A stretch of 64,000 nucleotides of DNA from Talpa occidentalis (Eukaryota; Chordata; Mammalia; Eulipotyphla; Talpidae). Numbering within the stretch: position 1 is the stretch's first letter; every line of letters begins with the position of its first letter. Under the pieces are notes generated by a model. That model was not told the origin of the DNA and did no database searches. It was given only the letters and a program-made list of their open reading frames with translations. The stretch lies in the NCBI RefSeq assembly GCF_014898055.3, contig NW_023601104.1, positions 79,467,106-79,531,105 of the forward strand, read 5' to 3'. This document shows, in pieces, positions 1 to 12,194 of the stretch. The position numbers and the translations under genes were made by a program.

Positions 1-1319
1 TGTTCATAACCCAGGATTTAGCATCCGAGTAACCTGGACCTCATCTGCTTCTGGGATGGTTTCCTAAAGATGGGCATGAATATGACCTATAATAAATTAG
101 ATAAATAAGGGATAAATCAATTAGATAAACATGTAGGAAATATCAAGGTCAGAAGTCTCAGAGGAGATGGTTAGACAGGCTTATTATATGGGGCTGAGAA
201 CATAGTCGCCTGATCACATTCCTTGGTGGGGGGCAAAGAAAACGCTGCTTCACCAAGTTTATCTGGAATGCGCTAGTGTGGAGAAACAGCTAGGGTTGAT
301 AAGTGATACTTTCATGGAAGCAGGTTCCCTATTATCCATAAAAATGATGGGATTTGAGACTAGCAGACTCAGTGGGTAGTACTTAGCATCGGGGCAAGGT
401 AGATGTGATTATCATAACAGGCCAGAGTGGCATTCAGGGTGCCCTGACCTGCAGAAATCTTGGCAAATAGCTAGTAGGTCATAATAATTGGAGAAAGATG
501 GACACCCAGCCAGGATGTTACTGGACTTACATGGTTCAGAGCTTCAGTGGTCAGCCTCTAGTTGCCTTTCTGTTGGACTATGGCTCTTCGTGAATTGCCT
601 CTTCAGTGTTCTCCACCAGGCATGGAAGCAGCAAGAACTGTGCTAGGAAATTCCTTGAGTTTGAGATAAGTTCCTCTCATCACCAATAGGTAATAGCTAC
701 ACTAGTGCCTCCTTGAGACTCAATAGCCAATTTATTTTCCAGTTTTATTGAGAGAATTGATTTGTAATTGGGTAAGTTTAAGGTGTTTGTATTCAGTGCA
801 TTCAGTGACTGATTCATATTTAAGGAGGCAGGAAGGGACTTGGCTGCACCTGGCCATTGCCTCCTCAGCACCAGTTCCTGTGGTCTTCAGGCTTTTCCCT
901 GTAGACTCTGACTCTCTTTGCCCCCAAGTGTCTTGTCTCAAGTATGCTCTCTGTGCACCTTTCCCTTCCTGCTCTAGGCTCCTTGAAGGCCCACCCAGCA
1001 GGAGAGGCTGGTGAGAGGTCTCAGAGGTGTGGTCCCCCTGGGGCAGTGCTTAACCGGAGAGGGAGGAGCCAGTGGAGAAATGCTTCTGCCTGTCTTTGCA
1101 TTTTCCCAATGGCTTCTCAGAGAGTGCTGGCAAGGGAGAGTCCCAGCTGCCCTCAGTGGTGAGCACTGCAGTCACTTACCTCTGTAGTGGCTCCTGTTCA
1201 CCTTCCTTCTTCACAGTTTCACCTGGATTCTCCACTTCTTTTCCCAGTTAAATTGCCTATACACAAGTTTTTTTCTGATGCTTTGCTTTTGGGAGGATCC
1301 CAGGCTCAAATGCAAGTAC
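1..1319. other. Unassigned intron sequence
   Basis: No gene, RNA or repeat recognised. Short random frames only. Confidence 0.6.
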
Positions 1320-1384
1320 AATTGTGTGTGTGTGTATGTGTGTATCTTCCTATCAACCCTTCCATCCGTCCGTCCATCCATTCT
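1320..1384 (+). repeat. (TG)n and (TCCA/TCCG)n simple repeats
   Basis: A TG run at 1322-1343 is followed by a tetranucleotide tract near 1366-1384. Confidence 0.85.
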
Positions 1385-1747
1385 TCTCACATACAAATTA
1401 GAGACTTAGATTGGTAAAAATACTGTTCAGTACAGCTTTAGTAAATGGTAATAGTTGGATTTTAAACTGAGTTCATCTGATTTGATTGCCTTCCCACTGT
1501 TGAAGATGAAACCCATAGGATTTAGGTTGCTTAAGGTCCTCAGTAATCTGGCCCTACCTGCCCAAATTTTTTTTCCATTTATTTCTCTTCTGTGCTCAAT
1601 CAACTATTGTTTTTGTTCAATTTATGTTCTTGGTTTCTGTTCTTAGTTTTTATTTGTCTACTTCAGATGTTCTTTCAATTTCCCAGATGCTTATTTGAAG
1701 ATTTAAAATTCCATTTGGAGTGTTTTGTTACCATTTTCTTCCATCAG

Positions 1748-2306
1748 TTTTTTTTTAAAGATTTATTTATGCGGGCCTCCCCGGTGGCGCAGCGGTTGAG
1801 TGCTGGGTTGCGAAGCTGCCCGCAGCCTCTGCAGAGCCGGTTCGACATGGCGTGCAGACCTCTCCTGCCGCCCGCTGCTCCCCTCAGCAGTGTACTTCAG
1901 TCCTTCTGCCTGCTCTGCTCTCCGCTCTGGCTCTGGTGAATTCTCTCACCCTCCTGCGCTTCTGACTGTACCCAGTGCTTGTGTAAATAAATAAATAAAT
2001 CTTAAAAAAAAATTTGACTTAAAAGAATAACCTCTTAAAAAAAAAGATTTATTTATGCATACAAGAACTGGGGTACAGGCCAGAGGTGTGGGGGAGGGGG
2101 AGTGAGAGGATTCACCAAAGACAGAGTGGGGAGCAGAACAGGCAGACTGACTGATATACACTGCTGAGGGGAGCAGCTGGTGAGCCAGGAGAGGTCTGCT
2201 TCGCCATGTGGATCGAACTCCCTGGCTGGGGATCTAACTCATGCTGCAGTGGCTGCAGATAGCTTCATAGGTTGTGTCTTAACCCCTTGTGCCACTAGGG
2301 AGGCCC
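1748..2306 (-). mobile_element. tRNA-derived SINE, older type, split by a nested SINE
   Basis: The tail is at 1748-1772 and the body at 2059-2305, with the 1773 copy between. Outer target duplications tcttccatcagttt / tcttccttcagttt (1737-1750 and 2307-2320) differ at one base. Older-type markers are gcatacaagaactggggtac and the agctccctggc-like segment. Confidence 0.88.
1773..2042 (+). mobile_element. tRNA-derived SINE, young type, nested, with 3' transduction
   Basis: Inserted into the tail of an older minus-strand SINE, duplicating 16 bp of it exactly, aaagatttatttatgc (1757-1772 and 2043-2058). Between its own A tail (to 2012) and the second duplication lie 24 unrelated bases (2013-2036) followed by more A. 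This is the pattern of a transcript that read past its first tail at the donor locus. Confidence 0.9.
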
Positions 2307-2689
2307 TCTTCCTTCAGTTTTATGGCTTTTCTTTTTGTCAGACCCCCTGCTGGGGATGATCTTTTCCTTGCATAGTCTTAGTTCTTGGTGCACCTCTATT
2401 CTTTTTCAGTGTCTTTCGAGCCTCCCTCCAGGTCTTCAGTCCTGCAGACTTGGGGACGAGGGACATCAGCTCTGTTGGAATTCAACTTGTTTTTCTATTA
2501 CAGGTCATTTTAGAGTATCCTTGTCTCCTTGTACTGCCGAGGCGTGGGTCATATGTGGTTTTAGTTCCTTTCTGTTGATTTGATGACAACTTTTTTTTGA
2601 GGGTGAACAGAAAGATTTAAAATCAGGCAACCTTCCTTGGCCCCCTAACTCAGAAGTTTCTCTGTATTTATAAAGACACAGTTCAAACT

Positions 2690-2835
2690 TGCCCATCTTC
2701 TCTTCTTTGAAGTCTTCCCTGATAGTTTTCCAGTTTCCACATTGACTTCTTTCTGTTCCTAACTATATCTACCTCTCTAATTACATGTATTACTTTGCAT
2801 TGTAATTGCCACCCCATGCCCCCAATCAATGCGCA
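2690..2835 (+). mobile_element. L2-like fragment
   Basis: 'ttgaagtcttccctgatagt' followed by 'tctctaattacatgtattac'. A related snippet, 'cctcagtaatctggccctac', lies at about 1538. Confidence 0.45.
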
Positions 2836-4182
2836 TGTCTTTAAGACACCAAACTAGGTTTCTGTTTTGTGAGACATAGTGGGTACCTGAGTGGATTAAT
2901 TCACTTACAGCGGAATAGAAAGAGGTGATGTATGTTGTCTATGTGTCAGCTGTGAAGTATGTGAATAGTTTGGGAGATGATTGTTAGTTTAAAAAAAGAT
3001 AAATAAGTAGAAAATTTACTTTCTTCCATAGAGTTTATGGAATTAACAATAATGTTAATTAATTTTTAAAAATCAAAATGACTTTCATATGTACCTCTTA
3101 ACCCTAATATTCTTGATTAGTTAAAACTCTGGGACCTGAAATGATTCATTGTTTTTTTCTTTTTAAGAGTACCAGATAGGTTTGTGCAAAATTCCTGCTT
3201 TCAGTGGGTCACTTTAATGTATGTACTATGCAAGATGTATTTTATGTGCCACATGTATTTTATGTGTTAAAATTCTACGTAGTTATGGAAGAGACAGATT
3301 TGGGTTTTTAAGGCGGAGTTTACCTGGTTTCTTTGGGTGTAATGTGCCAGAATCCTATCTTCTGCTCAGCTATTGCTACTTTTTAGCATTGTGGAAAGAT
3401 CTGTCCTGTGCTTATTCTGCAACTGGTTTTGAAATAAAGAATTTGACAATGTGTGTACCTATCCTTAAGGAAACTGGCTACATGAAATTCATACCCTTTA
3501 TATGACAATTGTTAAATAGTCCATTGGTAGAAATTTTTTTTCCTACCCAGTCTATCACTAACATGAACAAACATTTTTTTTTTTTTTTAAATGGGTGCTT
3601 TTTTCCTCAGACCAAGGGATCCACATAACCCATTTGTTACTTACCATTCCCCCTGTGGTGCTGTAGGCACGGCTGCTAGACACCAGAAAGCAGGGAAGAT
3701 TTTGAAGGTTAAATAAGAGGCATTATGAGAAGGTACTTGAGCCTGCTATATGTGTTGTGTTGCCTGTATACAGCACTAAAAGAGCCGATTTTTATCCAGA
3801 ATTCTCTACAAAAAGATACTGTTATAGACAGCGGGCGCTTACTGCATTATTAATTCACTGATGTACAGTTCAGAAGGAAAATATCTCCATAAATGAGTTT
3901 GTTCAGAAACTAGCGTTTTTAAAAAAAAAAATTCTGAAATTAACAAGGAAGGAAAGAAAAAAGGGACCAGACAGATAGTCATTTGCTATTTGTGTACCAT
4001 AAAGTATAAGCCTTTTTTTCAATTTTAATTGGAAGCTATTTTCTTTAATTCTACTATTTGTATGCTAATTTAAAAACTACACTTCCGTGTTTTGGTTTTA
4101 GTTTTATTCAGAAGAAATGCTAAGTAAGTCACATCAGCTAGCATTGTGGGGTAATTGCTTTAGAAACATTTTAATTTCAGGT
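2836..4182. other. Unassigned AT-rich intron sequence
   Basis: Contains an oligo-T/A at 3573-3588 and the left direct repeat at 3718; nothing else seen. Confidence 0.55.
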
Positions 4183-4232
4183 GGGCATTATGAGAAGGTA
4201 CTTAAGCTGCTATGTCTATCATGTTGCCTGTG
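3718..4232 (+). repeat. Pair of direct repeats of about 48 bp
   Basis: 3718-3767 and 4183-4232 share an exact 18-mer, cattatgagaaggtactt, and a similar continuation ending tgttgcctgt. They are 465 bp apart. Origin not recognised. Confidence 0.8.
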
Positions 4233-4249
4233 AGCCATTGACAAGACCA

Positions 4250-4505
4250 TGAACCTACCCTGCGTGAGGTGCAGTGCGTTTATATGTACTGTTAACACAG
4301 TTGTGGTGCTGGCCTGCACTAGGATAAGTCAAGCAGGCACTTTCGTTTTGCAGTCTTATTTAATCTCCACCCCCCAACCCCTTTGCATAAGTGCTGTTAC
4401 TGTCTGTGTTACAGAAGGCAGAGTGGGTTCAAGGGCTTCGTTCAAATCCCCTCATCTTGCAAGTGGCAAAACTGGGTGTGAATCCAGATATTTGGATGCC
4501 AGAAA
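4250..4505 (+). mobile_element. MIR SINE
   Basis: 'gcagtcttatttaatctcca' and the 3' part with 'gttacagaaggcagag' and 'aactgggtgtgaatccag' follow the MIR core order. Confidence 0.62.
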
Positions 4506-4829
4506 CTGCCCAACTTTCCCTCCCATGACTGATTGTTCACTCTTCCTGAGAAGAACATACCTTGATTTATTCGCTTATTTCAACTTGGCGGTAGTGTAAG
4601 AGCAGGGTGGTGAGCCAAGGAAGAGACACTAAAGTTTTTATCTGTTTAGGAATGGTCAGTTACTATATTTTTTTCCCCAGAGGTCACTTTTAGCAGCATG
4701 GGTCTCTTCCGATAAGTAGAGAGAGGGAACACCCACAAGCCTACCAACTCTCATTATCTAATCTTAATACTTTGTAATGTTGAGTTTATATTTCAAGAAA
4801 TAAAGCCTTAGTAATTGAGTTGAGACTGT

Positions 4830-5523
4830 GTACCCCTCCTTGAGTTCGTCCCCTTTGTCTTCCTTTCCAGAAGTAAACACTATCCTGAATTCAGTTTTTT
4901 TCATCAGTGTTTTTATGCTTTGACAACAGAGATACATGTCCATAAATTACAATACATAAGGTTTTTGCATATCTTCTTTCTTTACGTAAATGACATCACC
5001 TGTACGCATCTATTAAACATATGTATCTATCCTTTTACCCACATTACTTGTCCTTTCTTGCTAACAAAAAAGATGTCTGGATGGACATCTACAACTTTTA
5101 TTAATTTATTTTCACTGGTCCACAGCATTCCATTGCATGATTATATCATCATTTCTTTATTCATCATTCTGTGGTCTTTAATTATTTGCTGTCACACATT
5201 GATGTTATATGTGCTCTCAGGCATTTGTGCAAGAGTTTCTCTGGTACATGCCTAGGATGGAATCTTCCATTGTAAATACACACCCCTTGAACTTTTCTGA
5301 GTATGACCAGTTGCTTTCCAAATTGATTGTACAAGTTCATATTCCCACCAACAGGATACAGAAACTTATTTACTTTATTTGCTGACTCTTGGTTTTATAC
5401 TTTTAAATTTTTACTGATTTGATGGGAGTAGTCTCTTTGTTTGAATTAGCATTTCCTTGAAACTGATAGGTTTAATAGGCTTCTTGGCCATTTGGCTTTC
5501 CTCTTTTGTGAAATTGTCCGTTC
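4830..5523 (-). mobile_element. Ancient L1 ORF2/3' region fragment
   Basis: Diverged but recognisable antisense L1 phrases, such as 'catattcccaccaacag' and 'ttggccatttggctt'. It continues beyond the young L1 insertion at about 6091-6180. Confidence 0.6.
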
Positions 5524-6090
5524 ATGACACTTGTCCCTTTTTTTTTGTTTTGTTTTGTTTTATTTTTTTATTTTTTTATGTTGTTCTAGATCCAATTTTT
5601 TTTTAAATAATAAACTTTATTTTTATATTCCCCATACAATTGCAACCCCCCCATTCTGACCCCAATCCCTCCCCTCCCGCCACCCACCCCCCAAAAAGTG
5701 TCTCTGGTTTATAGTTTTTTGTTGATTTTGATTTTCACTTTCTTATAGTTATTCATTTTCCTGGTCCCTTATTTAAGTTTTCTAGATTCCTGCTATGAGT
5801 GAGACCATCCTGTATTTTTCTTTTTCTTTCTGGCTTATTTCGCTGGGCATGATCCCTTCCAGCGCCATCCATGTTGCTGCAAATTGCATGTGTTTATCTT
5901 TTTCGAATGCTGAGTAATATTCCATGGTATATATGTACCACATCTTCTTGATCCAGTCATCTATTTTTGGGCATTTGGGCTGTTTCCAAAGCTTAGCTAT
6001 TGTAACTAGTGCTGCTATAAACATAGGGGTGCAGGTGTTCTTTGGAATTGATGTTTCTGTGTCCTTTGGGTAAATGACACTTGTCCCTTT
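5524..6090 (-). mobile_element. 5'-truncated young L1 with short 3' transduction
   Basis: The insert 5541-6073 is flanked by exact 17 bp repeats, atgacacttgtcccttt (5524-5540 and 6074-6090). On the minus strand it carries the last part of ORF2 (the terminus is [14 protein letters not shown]... through [18 protein letters not shown]) and the same 3' UTR type as the full-length L1. The A tail is split: nine A, then 18 unique bases (5578-5595), then a longer A-rich tail. It sits inside a much older minus-strand L1 fragment. Confidence 0.92.
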
Positions 6091-6359
6091 ACTTAAAAAC
6101 TGAGATTTCTGTTGCCTTACTTGTCTTTGTTTAAAAGCAGCTCTTTCTGCTGCTGGCCCTGTGGTTACATGCCACATGCCTTGTGTCTTCAGCTTTCAAA
6201 ACAATATTCTGGACACAGTTTAACCTCTTGTATTTTTTAATTTACTATGAGCAAAATTTATCGAATTGTGTTTTGATACCAATGCTGAAGACATAGCACA
6301 CTGCTGGTGTTCTCATCCCCATGGCCCTAGGCTGCTGCGCTTTCATTATTTTTTCTTTT

Positions 6360-6985
6360 GTTTACTGTTATTTAATTTATTATTTTTTTAATTTTATATA
6401 GTTTTACATCATTTTTCATATTTGCACAATGTATGCATTTTTATCTTGGCTATAGTCCCCATATAATTCCCGCCCCCCTTGTTTTGATCCTACTCTCTCC
6501 TCTCCCCCACATAGTGTGTCTCTGGTTTATAGTTGCTTGTTGATTTTGATTTTTACTTTATTATAATTAGTCTTTTTCCTGGTCCCTTATTTAGGTTTTT
6601 TAAATTCCTGCTATGAGTGAGACCATCTGGTATTTTTCTTTTTCTTTCTGGCTTATTTCGCTGAGCATGTTCCCTTTCACCTCCATCCATGTTGCTGCAA
6701 ATTGCATGAGTTTATCTTTTTTGATTGCTGAGTAATATTCCATTGTGTATATGTACCACATCTTCTTGCAACAAGAAATGTTGGCAAGGATGTGGAGAAA
6801 AAAGAACTCTCCTGCACTGCTGGTGGGAGTACAAACTGGTCCAACCTCTATGGAAAGCTGTGTGGAGATTCCTCAGCCTGCTAAAGATGGAGCTTCTATA
6901 TGATCCAGCAATTCCACTCCTAGGTATTTACCCAAAGGACACAGAAACATTAATTCAAAAGGGCACCTGCACCCCTATTTTATAG
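6360..6985 (-). mobile_element. L1 3' end with 5' inversion (twin priming)
   Basis: 6370-6767 is L1 3' UTR plus ORF2 end on the minus strand. At about 6768 orientation flips: 6770-6985 reads ORF2 on the plus strand ([18 protein letters not shown] onward to [22 protein letters not shown]). In the L1 the two pieces are near-adjacent, with about 60 bp missing at the junction. That is the classic product of twin priming. The 3' UTR belongs to a different subfamily from the full-length element. Target duplications were not clear. Confidence 0.85.
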
Positions 6986-7639
6986 CAGCACTATTTAGCA
7001 CTATTTTTTATGTTTGGCTGGGTCCCCACTCTGCGTGACATGGTTTGCTAAGTTTTAATGGTCACGTGACTGTTCTGAAAAGTTTTCCATCCCCTCTATT
7101 ACTTTAGACTCCCCATTGGCTTTGAAGTCCCTTGGGGACACAAATTCTGTCTCATTCAGTTGTTGATGGAATCACCTAGAATGCTATTTGGAGAGTGGCA
7201 GAGACTCAGATACTAAGGTGACCAACAATAGAGTGAATCCTACCTCCTTTGTTTTTCACTAATATGCCCTGACTTAGTGGACTTAAAAAATAAAGGCCAT
7301 TTTTTATTTGTTTCGATCACTCTTTCTCTCTCAGATGGCATACTTTTCTTGTCTTTACTTTTCTTTTTTTACTTTACTTTACATACTTTTCTTGTCTTTT
7401 CTGTGATTTTGTACTGTGGTAAGGATGACCCTTCTCCAAAGTTTATCCTGTGTGGGTTTAAAAAAGTATTTTAATGGAAGATCTAAAAAAATTATCTCAA
7501 AATATATATAAAGTGCCAAGCAAGGCTCATGTAGCAACAGCCCTCCAAATATTCCACCACCTAGTTAATGGAAAAGAGTATTCTTTGAAGTACCTGAGTG
7601 ACCACTCCCCATTTCTGTCCCTTCCTTTTCTGAGGGGGG

Positions 7640-8705
7640 TATCATTATCTTGAGTTTTGTGTTGACCATTCTCTAGCGCTCTCAAGTTTTACCATATGGT
7701 AGGTTCTCTCAACAGTATAAACACAAAATAACCATGCTGTATGACTTCCTCTGTGACCGGGTGGTTCCCACCCAGCCATATGTTCTGAAATTGATCCACG
7801 TTGTGCACGTAGGTGTATTTTAGTCGTTATTGTGGCTTTCAGTTGTCATGTGTAGGACATTATGTGTACACTTAATGTACATCAGTGGAGCCTTGAGTTC
7901 CTTTTCCTATTAAAACATTGCTGTGATCATTTTGCTACTTTTTTTCTAGTGTGTGTCTGTGTAAGAAATGTTTGTGTGTCTAAGATGTGAACCTGGATGT
8001 CAGCTAGTCCTGAGAGCACACACATCTTCAGCTTTACTGGATATTACTCATTTTCCTTTTTCAAAATAGTTGCATTAATACATGCTCTTCCGAGCATTCT
8101 GTATATAATTTGATTGTTCTTCGTTTTGTCTAACAGTTTTTAACATCTGATTTTTAAAAACCTTTGCCATTATGGGAGGTGTGAATCTTACTGTGAACTT
8201 ACGAGATTTTAAATTTGCATTCCTCTGATTACTAATGAGGTCGAAATTTCTCACTTCTTTTTGACCTTTGCGATTTCTTCTGTGAAGCGCTTGTTCATGT
8301 CTTTGCTTTTCTGCTGGCTGGTTTGTTTTTATTATTTTTTTAAAAGGTTTATTTTATTTATGCATACAAAAGCTGGGGTGTAGGCCAGAGATGCAGGCGG
8401 GGTGTATGTGTGTGAGAGGATTCGCCAGAGACAGAGTGAGGAACAGAACAGGCAGATCTACTGAAATACACTGCTGAGGGGAGCATGGGTGAGGCAGGAG
8501 AGGTCTGCTGTGCCATGTGGGTAGCTCCCTGACCAAGGATCGAACTTGTGCTGCAGTAGCTGCGGACAGCTTCATAAATTGCGTCTTAACCCCTTGTGCC
8601 ACCAGGAGGCCCTGGTTTGTCTTTATTTTTATATAGGAGTTCTGTATAAATTCTAGACAGTAATCCTTTTGTCACTTGTACATGTATTGTAAATATAATA
8701 TATTC
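7640..8705 (-). mobile_element. Ancient L1 fragment, interrupted by a SINE
   Basis: Antisense old L1 with 'gcattcctctgattactaatga' style wording near 8215-8240 and 'gttctgtataaattctagac' near 8638. Strongly diverged; edges are approximate. Confidence 0.55.
8334..8612 (-). mobile_element. tRNA-derived SINE, older type
   Basis: Duplications tggtttgtttttatt / tggtttgtctttatt (8319-8333 and 8613-8627). Inserted in an ancient minus-strand L1 fragment, whose sequence resumes at 8628. Confidence 0.9.
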
Positions 8706-9024
8706 TCCAGGTCACAGACCTGGTAAATCATGTGGTGCAGATTTAAAACTAGGTTTTTGTAACTCAGAAGCCCTTGGTGTCCTGGAGAGTGCCCTGTACT
8801 TAATCGGCACATTTGCTTGTGCTTGCTCTTTAACCCAGAGCATGCATTTCTGGTCGACCGCAGCTCTGTGGGATCCCCGCTGCAGCTGGAGCCAGCAAAG
8901 CTGTCTCTGATCCCTCAGCTACACGTGGCCTTTCTCCCTCTGATCCTCACAGTACTGCATCTGGGCTGAAGTCATGCATTTTGTTTGGGATTTTAATCAT
9001 CTTATTGGTTATGTTTACTCTATT

Positions 9025-9616
9025 AGATTGTAACAGGGTGGTCCCCAGGAAAGGGGGAGGTTCCCTGCCCCACCCAAGGGAGGGTGGAGCTGAGCAGGAA
9101 GGGGAGAAGCTGAAGAAGAGACTAAGGAAGGAAGCAGGATGGAGCCAGGAGACCTGGAGGAGGCGCATGGAGCCTAGAGACACGTGAAGAAACTGCGCTT
9201 GTCTTTTGGTCGTGGACTGGGTGACACAGATGTGGGTGAGACCTGTGGGGAGGTGACCATGGCAGCTTTTATCTTGATGTTGATTTTGCTCTTTTCCTTC
9301 CGGGCTTGTCCGGTTGTTTGTGACCGTTTTCTGTGGGTCCCCACTGGAAGATGCTTTAGACTTGTAGCAGGCTTTGGGGCCTTGTTCTGGGCCGATCCCA
9401 TATGGATGGACTTTTACCCACGAGGGGACGGGTAACTTTGGGTGCTTCATTTAGAAACTAGACTCTTTGCCTTACCTGTATTGTTTCCTAGTTTTATTAA
9501 AGATCCTTCCCATTAGTCTCATGTGTTTTGTGTTGATGCGGCGGATGGCCGAACCCATTTAGAATAGGCAGGTTTGCGGGGTTTGGGCTGCCCCTCTCCC
9601 TGTCCTATAACAAGAT
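9025..9616 (+). mobile_element. Solo LTR of an endogenous retrovirus
   Basis: The element 9029-9612 (584 bp) begins TGTAACAGGG and ends CCCTGTCCTATAACA, so it has the TG...CA ends of an LTR with short inverted termini. The 4 bp AGAT is repeated on each side (9025-9028 and 9613-9616). ATTAAA near 9497 could be the polyadenylation signal, which puts the R/U5 part at the right and the strand as plus. No internal gag, pol or env is next to it, so it is a recombined solo LTR. A 4 bp duplication suits a class I (gamma-type) element. I do not recognise the family. Confidence 0.75.
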
Positions 9617-12194
9617 GATAAGCTTTTTGGGAAAGGAACTATTTATTTTTCTCATGATGTTTCCCAGTGTCCCATATAGTAATGGGTATGAGAAGGTAAG
9701 TTCTCAGTGCTTATCATAGTAACTGGTAAGGGTAACTCAACTTCAGTGATGTAAATAAATAGAATTAAAAAAAAATAACCCCACATAAGAAGGAGTTGGA
9801 GCCAGGCCAGCCATGGCGCTAACAGCCCAGACTCCCTGTCTTCCTACCCTGCCAGCCAGGCTGTGGGGCTTTTGTTCTCTGTGTTGACTGTCCCATTCAG
9901 ACAGGGGGAGAGGAAAGTGTGCTCTGTATCTGCAGAGTTTTCTTCCTATTTAGAATTTGAAATCCTCTTCAGCAGACTTTTCTCTGTGCTTTGTTTCTGA
10001 CTGTATGTGTCATATGGCCGTCCTTCTGCCAGGGAGGCTGTGAAATGGAATTGTTAGCTCCCCGACCTATGTAGACCAGGAAGAAGGCATGAAGACTGAT
10101 GTGAAGCTGATCGTCAGATAGCATCTGCCACAAAGAATACTCAGAAACTTCTCTTTATTTAGTTAAAAATGTAATCAAAATAATCCATATAGACTTTGAG
10201 TGGAATAGCACTACCAGGCACACGAACCAAAGCTGTCCCTGAGCTGCCCCTGTGTTCATTCCCAGTTCCCTCTGTCTTCTAATACTGTCCACTAATTTTA
10301 AATGACATGCTTAATCTATTGAGTCATCAATTTTAGACCTCCTTTATCTCTCTGCCCAGCTGTTTAATGAAGTTATATGACAGTACTGGTTGAGTCCTTA
10401 TTCAGTTATTAGTGGTTATATAAATATTAATTGCTAAGCCAAGTATTATGTGTTCCTTTCTTATATTTTTGTTTGTTTGTTTGTTTTCCCTTGACTTAAA
10501 TTACCCCAGTCTTGTCTTTCATTTACTTTTCCTTGAGTCTGTGTTTCCACATGTTTTAACAGCTCTGTAAAAAGTTTTTCAGCAGGTGCTGTAAACTCTG
10601 GGCTTTTTTTTCTTGATCTCTCTGGAGCCCCCTGACCTCTTCTCTCTGCATTGGTTGCTCCTTCAGCTACTGCAGCATTGTCAAGGGATTTTCCTTCTCT
10701 ATCATTCTGGGAATGATGTGCCTACACTTATTTCCTGGATCCCATGGCTTTTCTTTTTCTTGAAGTTATTTTAAATCTTAAAATGTCTTTTTTTTTTTTC
10801 TCAAATGATTACATATGTGTGATAGGATGGCTTGGCATTGGAGTATGGATTTAATTGTAAAATGGGATTTTGAAGGCACCCCCATTATCTTCTAACTTTT
10901 AATGATGCTGTTGATAAATTTGATGTCATTCTGATTACCAGTGCTCTGGATATGTCCTTGTTTTTTAATCTCAGAAAGATTTTGGGACCTTTTTATCCCT
11001 GGTTTGGAATTTCGAATTTATATGGCTTGGTATGGCTATTTCTCAGTGTGCTCCTTAAATCGCCTTCAGTTCTGGGTATATTTTTTGAAGTATGTGTTTG
11101 ATAAGTTCCTCCTTTTTCCTCTCCCTTTTTTTCACTCTCTGTAGAATTCTGCTAGCATTTCCCCCCTTATTTTTTCTCTCCTGTTCATCTCTTTATATTT
11201 TCACTGTACTTTTGTTCTATTTCTTTAACTTCTTTAATCTTTATCATCCTACCTTAATAGAGTTCTTTGGTCAGATTTTTAAAATTTTTTAAGTTCCATG
11301 CTTTAATTTCTTTCTTTTAAATAATACCCTACTTCTGTTTTATGCTTGAAATATGTGTCTCTAAGGGCACTAAATTTTCCTTGTCCTCTGAATTGCCTGT
11401 TTCTCCTGAACATTTCTTTTTTTTCTGTTTATTTTGATGTCTTACATGTTCAGGCCCCTGCCCCCCACCCCCAATTATTGGGTGATCCTTGAGTGTTAAT
11501 GACTGAGACACTAAACCACTGGTTAGAACGTCTGTGTGAGCAATATTTGCCTTGTTATTTGGAGGCTACACTATAGAGCTTTTTCACTGGGAACCCCCAT
11601 GTGTCAATATCAATAAGTGTTTCTCCCCAAATTGTCCATTTCTCTAGAGAAAGATCTCCCATAATTTTAATTGGGAGAATTAGCTGGACTCTGCTAGCCT
11701 GCCTCTCTCCAGCAGGGGGTATGTAGACTGCTATGTGACTGTTTCAGTGCCCCTCTTTATCTTCACCCCTTGCTATGTCTGATGACCCCTAATCTGGTTC
11801 ATTGTCCCTGAAATTACTGATCCTTGTTATGTGAGTGTGGGGACATGGGGAAATAATACTCCTTAAAAGGCCTTCAGATATCCCCGGTTTTCATTCTCTA
11901 CTTCCTTCCGCCCAGTCTTCTGTTACTGGTGCCTCTACATCCTGAGCCTTTTAGGGTTTGCTCACATGAACAGCTCTTCAGGCATTTTGACTTGACCCTT
12001 TCCCCCTCTGCTAACTTATTTATCCTTTGGAATGTTTTCTAACCTCAGGGTTATAAATGTCTTTGGGTGTTGAGTGTGGGTCATGTTTGTTTCTTATTTA
12101 CATTGTTTGGAAGTTTGTTTGTTTGTTTTGAAATACTGAGATATAGAAAGGTCTATATCATCTTAAAAGTGGAAGTCAGTAAATAATTACCTTT
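9617..12194. other. Unassigned intron sequence
   Basis: Pyrimidine-rich stretches (about 10990-11300) give short frames without protein character. Possibly decayed repeats. Confidence 0.5.
10469..10487 (+). repeat. (TTTG)n simple repeat
   Basis: Short gtttgtttgtttg tract; another is at 12115-12130. Confidence 0.8.

Noticed and set aside
9184..9435. 83-codon frame with a hydrophobic stretch
   Set aside because: Lies wholly within the solo LTR, which does not normally encode protein. No homologue recognised.
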